From Cryptomeria japonica (lineage: Eukaryota; Streptophyta; Pinopsida; Cupressales; Cupressaceae), in assembly GCF_030272615.1 (NCBI RefSeq), contig NC_081415.1:372539009-372603008 (forward strand): 64,000 nucleotides of DNA, in the 5' to 3' direction. How positions within the stretch are numbered: the first letter of the stretch is position 1; every line of letters begins with the position of its first letter. The notes under the pieces were generated by a model. It was not told the DNA's origin and ran no database searches. It was given only the letters and a program-made list of their open reading frames with translations. Position numbers and translations under genes: made by a program. This document shows positions 58,358-64,000 of the stretch, in pieces.

Positions 58358-61300
58358 TCACAAGGTTTGGTATTTCACCAAAGCCTGGATCGATGTAGCT
58401 GAAAACTGATCAACTTCCCATTCCAGATGAATCTTTCTTCTCAAATCATAAAGAACTTCATCTTCAGACAACAATTCCTCATCCCAACTTACAATTTTAC
58501 AAGATATTTTCTCAAAATGAGAAACAACGTCTTGTACCATTTCCATGCGCAATCTAGAGGCATCATCAATTTCTTGAATGAGTTCTTTCAAAAAAAAGGG
58601 ATTTATTTTCTAAAGTTCTCCAAATTCTATATACACAGTTCTAGTAGGAATGATGTCATTTTCTTGTAGAACATCTAGCTTTTATTGTGGCAACTTATGC
58701 CAAACTCTTAAGTTTCTCTCAACCTTTTGTAGATTTTGTTTGAAAGCCTGAGAAGTCTGGTTCAATTTTATGTTGGTCATTTCCAGTTTGACCATCACTT
58801 GGAACGCTTCCTTCAACACCTGGGCACATTGATCAGAAATCTGATCTACCCAAGAATCAATTGCTCATAATTTTTGAGCAGCTCGTTCAATTTCCTTGAC
58901 TGATTCTTCTGAGACAAAAGAAGTTGAAGGATTGGGCCTTTCCTCTGAAGATTTAGTGATCTTTTGGATCATTGAGATAAGATGCAAATTTTCCTCTTTC
59001 ATCTTGTCTTTTTTCACCAAAAGTTCATCATATTGTCACACCAATGAAGTCACTAAATGTTGAGCATCATGCATGACAACTGCATGTGTTTGTTTACCAA
59101 GTTCCACCTTTGTGATTATGTAATTTGAAGCTTGCATTTCTTCATGTGGCTTGTCCACAATTGGCTCAACAATTTTTGCAACTTTCATTCTGTCACTGTC
59201 TACTATCACTCTTGAAACCGTTTTAGCTCTTTTAGCAGCCTTGGGTTTAGACTTTTTAAGCTTCTGAAAAATCGAAGATGTCACGAGAAATTTACTGCTT
59301 CTTTCTCTTAGGAGTGAAGTAGCTTAACCATGGAGGTAAAGCCATTGAATTTGTCTCAAAAGTAGTTGGAGGTAGTGAAGAAACAAGCTCCATTTGGACT
59401 ACAGTTATTACCTTGGGAGAAGTTTCTGTCTGATCAACAATCATTGTCTGCTTGACTAGAAAAGGATGTGATGAATGCATCATGAACTTGTCAAAATTGG
59501 TGAGATAAGTATTAATTTCTATCAGTGACAGGCTAGGAAAAGAGACATATGTAGGATTCTCCTCAAAAATGTTCGACGAGTCCTCATGTGAATGATAAAG
59601 AGATGGCTATGATGCTGAAATTGGAATAACACTCTAAGAAGACACACTCAATGGGACAGGAGAAATGTGAACGGTGGAAAAATAATCCACATCAGTATAA
59701 AAAGGAGATATGGGCACATCCATAGGAATCCGAGAAGGAACTTCGTGAGGTGACTCCGAAGTTGTAGACTTAGGAGCATCATCTTGTTGTTGTTCTTCCT
59801 CTGGATCTTTAGAATCAATAACCTGAATATGATGTTGTGGTTTCTCCTTTCCTTGCACTGTTACTTATTCGGGAGGAATTACCATTTCTCTACTGACTCT
59901 TAACTTAATCCATGTAGCAAAAGATGATGCACCTTCCTTGTTATCAACTTTGATTTCAGATATGCGTCCAATAGGCCCCAGAGAATCATCATCTTTGCCA
60001 ATCTTGATTTTGATAAGTCTAACATTATTACTTTTGAGCCAAGCATTGGTGTTAACTAAAATAGGTTGGAATCTATCTAGAATGGAAGTACATTCTTTTT
60101 GTGACCATTGAATTGATGGAAGTGGTGCTTCATCAACTCTCTTTTCAACATACTCAGAATCAAGTAGATTACCATCATCAACCATTTCTTGAGGAATGTT
60201 TGTCAGGTTCAAGTCAACAATTTTCTCAAGTGTGAGCTTGCAATAATCCATCCTACGAATCTCCTCTTATGTACGAACATCAGCCCAGATGTCCTCTATG
60301 TGATGCACATGTGTGAAAGATATTTTAATCCTTTCTTTCATGCTCCGGTAATCAAAATATTTCCTTTCTTTGAATCTTTTGAGCTTGATTTCCTACATCT
60401 TAGTCTCCATGGATTTAGCGTTTGTAGACATCATGAGAGAATATCGACCAATCTGTAATGGATTACTTGATGATATCCCCATTTCATCTTTGTGTCGAAT
60501 TGATTGTTGTGCATGAACTGTCATAATTTGTCTTCCCAACTCGATAAGGATGATCTTATTGGTTGGGAATCTTGGAAGCATATAGGGCTGCCCGTTGTAG
60601 CATCCAACTCTCATATAAGTAAAAGTTGGGAACTTAAGGAATAAGAAACCGTATTCATTTACTTTTTCCCATGCAACATCTGACGCTCTTCTATTCTTTA
60701 ATGTTTTATCAAATAAATACGTGTAGTGACCAAAGAAAGCATCTTGGACTCTTATGTAATGAAGCCTGTTGGGTCTCAAAGGCAGTTGATCATAACATTC
60801 CCACACAAGCACAAGCGTGCGATCACCCTTGGTAGAATGACCAGGGAAATGTCTGAGTGATGCTTCTATATATACCAAGTATGAATTCATTTATAATGAA
60901 AAAATGGTAGGAACTTTGGCAAGTTATTCACACAAAGAATGACTAACAATCTCACCCCAAAAAATGTGTTGGGATTGACCGATGAGAACAATAAATTGAT
61001 ACATCCATGGTTCGAAGATATTGGAATGCTCCAAACCCATGATCCTGCTTAAGAGAGTAATTATGTCACCAATCTCTCCCTTGAAGTCACAGCGAAACAA
61101 CTTAGCCCACCGAGTGAGACAAGTCCGGGGCTCATGAATCCATTTATTAATATGACACTTGCCTTCCTTTTCCCTTTGAACAAAGTACTCTGTTGCACTT
61201 TCTTTTGAGATTTCTACATAAATAGGAGCTATAGGTATTTTGAAAATCTTCTCAATGGTTTCAGCATCTAGGTGGATAACAACCTCTCCATCATCATCTC

Positions 61301-61673
61301 TGATAGTCCTGGTTTCTCAATCAAAATGAGTGGCACAAGCAAGAACAAATTTTGGCTCTAGGGAAGCCACTGGGAAGGAAGAAACAAGATGAATATGATT
61401 GTCCAATAAACGTTGCATATTGTGATCCTTAGGTTTTTCAACCCTTTTAAGGAAATCTGACATATCCACATGTCCAATTTTTATGTCTTTAATCTCTTCC
61501 AATGAAGAAGAAACTTGTGAAGGGAAAATCTCATTCTAGTATTTGTCGTACTTGTACTTCATCTTCTTGTGAGAATATGATGCTGGCAAATCGATCATCG
61601 AACAGGAATCTATAATGTTGCGATGAAAATCCAAAAGTGTCAAAGCAACATCACGATCTACAAAAGAAGCCAT
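58358..61673 (-). pseudogene. B' extra ORF, about 1,100 codons, family unknown
   Basis: The ATG at 61673 opens MASFVDRDVALTLLDFH. A single frame holds from there to about 59292, interrupted only by point stops (for example near 61536 and 61317), and after one frameshift continues to 58358. N-terminal third: HVDMSDFLKRVEKPKDHNMQ, LACATHFD, VVIHLDAETIEKIFKIP. Middle: LPLRPNRLHYIRVQDAFFGH and SIRHKDEMGISSSNPLQIGR. Then SEYVEKRVDEAPLPSIQWSQ, a Ser/Pro/Thr-rich segment (59858-59292), and a C-terminal helical, possibly coiled-coil part (58800-58358). No signal peptide, membrane helix or known enzymatic motif was seen. It sits in the env-like position but does not look like Env. The protein is large and was conserved enough to be in two copies. 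Confidence 0.75.
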
Positions 61674-62961
61674 ATTATCTTCTTCAAATGGGAAAAATTC
61701 AAACTCTAGCCTTAAAGCTCTCGAAGGAGTGATGAATAAACCAGAGGCTTTAAAGGCGTGGCTCTTGACCAATTTTGGATCTTGAAAGGTTCCTGCAAGT
61801 ATAAAAAATGAGGAAAAACTCTTGTGAAGACATAATTGCAATCAGATTTTAAAATTTTGATTGCAAGTAGACTCATAATGAGAAAAATGAATGAAAGTGT
61901 GATGAACAAATGCAATGGTGCTAATAGGAATTTTGACATGAGGGAAATGATGGAAAGAATAATTTTGACCAATGATGGCAAACTTGGATGACCATGTATA
62001 GGTATGGAAAGGGACATTTTCATCTTGGCAACTTGGAAAATGGAAAAAATTATTACTTCTAATCAGATTTATAAAACCCAAAATTAAGTGAATGAGTTGA
62101 ACACTCAACATTGTAACTTTGTTAAAAAAAATATTTGCTCTTTTTACAAAGGGGAAGGTCAATGTTATCATTGTTACTTGTAATCGGGTTTCAAAATCCC
62201 AAATGCAAGTAAATATGAAAAAATTGCAAGAGGGGAAAAACATGCAAATTCACAAGTTGTGTTCAAAGAACCAAACAACTTGGGAAGATCTTGAAGAAAC
62301 CCGAAATCAAAGCAAGAGCATGATTATTTACAAGCTTGATCAAACAAAGAAACTAGAAACAACAAACAGAAAGCAAAGTAAAGCAAAGTAAAGTTGAAAA
62401 TACATACCTTGCTTGATCAAATGCCCTAGGCGAAAATGAAAGAAGAAAATATATACCTAAAAAGCTTTATAAGAAGACAATGGAGCCTCCACGTTTGAGT
62501 ACTAAGGCATGAAAAATGACAGATACAATGTACAAAAACCGCAAAAAATGTTTAAGGAAAATGTTCTCTACTTGGTGACAAAGACTAAGTGTTGAATGCC
62601 AAATGCCACAGATGCCAAACGTGGTGGAAATCATGGGTATGGACACCAAAAATGTGGAGCAGACACACAATGATCAATGAATCTCCAAGATGCAAAATGG
62701 ACTTAGCAACTTCAAATCGTTGTGCAAGAAAAACACAAACTCTTTCTTGAGTTGGGTTTCAAGTCCAACACAAGAAGTTTGATGCCTTTGAAGAAGAAAC
62801 ACATAGTCGGGTTTTAAGAATCCGAATTCAAGCAAGAGTAAGGGATAAAAAATAATTCATACAAAGAAAGATGTAGTTAGGTTATAAAAACCCGACTACA
62901 TGTTTAAATAAAAACACACTTTCTTTGCTTAACCTTTAAAATCGGGTTTTTGGGAAGCAAA
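61674..62961 (-). other. B' non-coding stretch with the same hairpin family
   Basis: Hairpins matching those of 18793-20640 occur at 61838-61866, 62176-62210, about 62807-62831 and 62874-62904. Arms are kept although bases differ (see findings). No coding frame was recognised. Confidence 0.6.
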
Positions 62962-63461
62962 NNNNNNNNNNNNNNNNNNNNNNNNNNNNNNNNNNNNNNN
63001 NNNNNNNNNNNNNNNNNNNNNNNNNNNNNNNNNNNNNNNNNNNNNNNNNNNNNNNNNNNNNNNNNNNNNNNNNNNNNNNNNNNNNNNNNNNNNNNNNNNN
63101 NNNNNNNNNNNNNNNNNNNNNNNNNNNNNNNNNNNNNNNNNNNNNNNNNNNNNNNNNNNNNNNNNNNNNNNNNNNNNNNNNNNNNNNNNNNNNNNNNNNN
63201 NNNNNNNNNNNNNNNNNNNNNNNNNNNNNNNNNNNNNNNNNNNNNNNNNNNNNNNNNNNNNNNNNNNNNNNNNNNNNNNNNNNNNNNNNNNNNNNNNNNN
63301 NNNNNNNNNNNNNNNNNNNNNNNNNNNNNNNNNNNNNNNNNNNNNNNNNNNNNNNNNNNNNNNNNNNNNNNNNNNNNNNNNNNNNNNNNNNNNNNNNNNN
63401 NNNNNNNNNNNNNNNNNNNNNNNNNNNNNNNNNNNNNNNNNNNNNNNNNNNNNNNNNNNNN
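62962..63461. other. Assembly gap, 500 Ns
   Basis: Exactly 500 N, a conventional placeholder length, so the true size may be unknown. Confidence 0.99.
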
Positions 63462-64000
63462 ATTTTAAGGGAATATTATATTGACTTCATGTGACTTTAT
63501 AATTAGAGGGGATTTAATATCATAAAGTCAAATTATAAAGTGCATATGAGGAATAATATAAAGTACCAATTTCAAGGGAGATAAGTGATTATTAATATAT
63601 AAACTTTATATTATTTTGTTTTGCACCAAATGAAGGGATCGACCCTTTTGAAAAGTTATTATAAAGTTTTATTAAAACCATAAAGTGGATTTCAAAAGGA
63701 AATTAAAGGTGTTTAAGAGTTGAGATAATATAAAAGGTTTCAAAAAGAAAATCAAATTGATTATTGATGATCATTTGTCTTTGCTTTTGGGTATTGTGCA
63801 TTGAGACCTAGGGTTTTAGGGAACTTTAGCATTGGAGAATGAAATCTCTTTAGTGTTTATGCAATCTTGGGGTTGTGAAAGATTAGTTGAATCATTCCTT
63901 GACTATGGGCTTCATACAGGGGTCCAATTGGTGCTTCATTGGATAAGATTTACATTTTTTAGAATCTTCAAGGGGTTTTCAGAGAATATTTTTTGCAAAT
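63462..64000. other. Unassigned AT-rich sequence after the gap
   Basis: No similarity to the corresponding part of element B was seen, so B' is not visibly continued here. ATAAAGT or its complement ACTTTAT recurs about eight times within 63490-63690. No gene recognised. Confidence 0.35.

Larger units (their letters stand above)
57926..62961 (-). mobile_element. Element B': 3' part of a second B-family copy
   Basis: Collinear with 16981-20060 on the same strand at high identity. It keeps about 1.93 kb that the first copy lacks, and runs into the N gap before any pol sequence. Orientation is -, so the missing pol and gag would lie to the right. Confidence 0.85.

Noticed and set aside
58358-61673. 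Classical retroviral-type Env
   Set aside because: The ORF is in the env position but has no visible signal peptide, membrane segment or Cys-rich ectodomain.
62950-63468. Open frame across the N run
   Set aside because: It consists of unknown bases and carries no information.

Overview
The window looks like intergenic DNA from a large-genome seed plant. A gymnosperm such as a conifer is my best guess, from the very long, old, nested LTR retrotransposons and the lack of any recognisable host gene in 64 kb; this is an inference. No tRNA, rRNA, CRISPR array or prokaryotic feature was seen. Every recognisable coding region belongs to a retrotransposon and every one is broken by stops or frameshifts, so the window is a graveyard of elements.

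Layout. 1-9363: AT-rich DNA with no recognisable gene and a few degenerate repeats. 9364-15774: a Ty1/copia element (A, + strand) with both LTRs; its gag is split by a solo LTR of another family (10416-11907) flanked by a 5-bp duplication. 15775-16183: short flank with a perfect 19-bp hairpin. 16184-57925: a Ty3/gypsy element (B, - strand). Its 3' LTR is at 16184-16980, followed (left to right) by an extra ORF, a hairpin-rich non-coding stretch, integrase, RNase H, RT, a second RNase H and protease (to 25559). A 17.7-kb gypsy element (C, + strand, 25565-43233) with a perfect 5-bp duplication interrupts it, and B's gag resumes at 43234-44560. B's leader is interrupted by a copia element (D, - strand, 45974-53237, perfect 5-bp duplication). 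B closes with a primer-binding-like site and an LTR at 57122-57925. 57926-62961: the 3' part of a second B-family copy (B'), which appears to share that LTR. 62962-63461 is a run of 500 Ns, and 63462-64000 is unassigned.

How the parts relate. B carries an archaeal-type RNase H-like domain between protease and RT, whereas C has the usual RT-RNase H-second RNase H-integrase order. B/B' also carry a sense-strand ORF of about 1,100 codons downstream of pol that I cannot assign to a family. C carries, in antisense between integrase and its 3' LTR, a decayed plant mobile domain (PMD) gene with a recognisable intron. From the first 150-250 bases of each LTR pair, compared by eye, C is the youngest large insertion (about 3% LTR difference) and D and B are older (about 7-9%). 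This fits C lying inside B.
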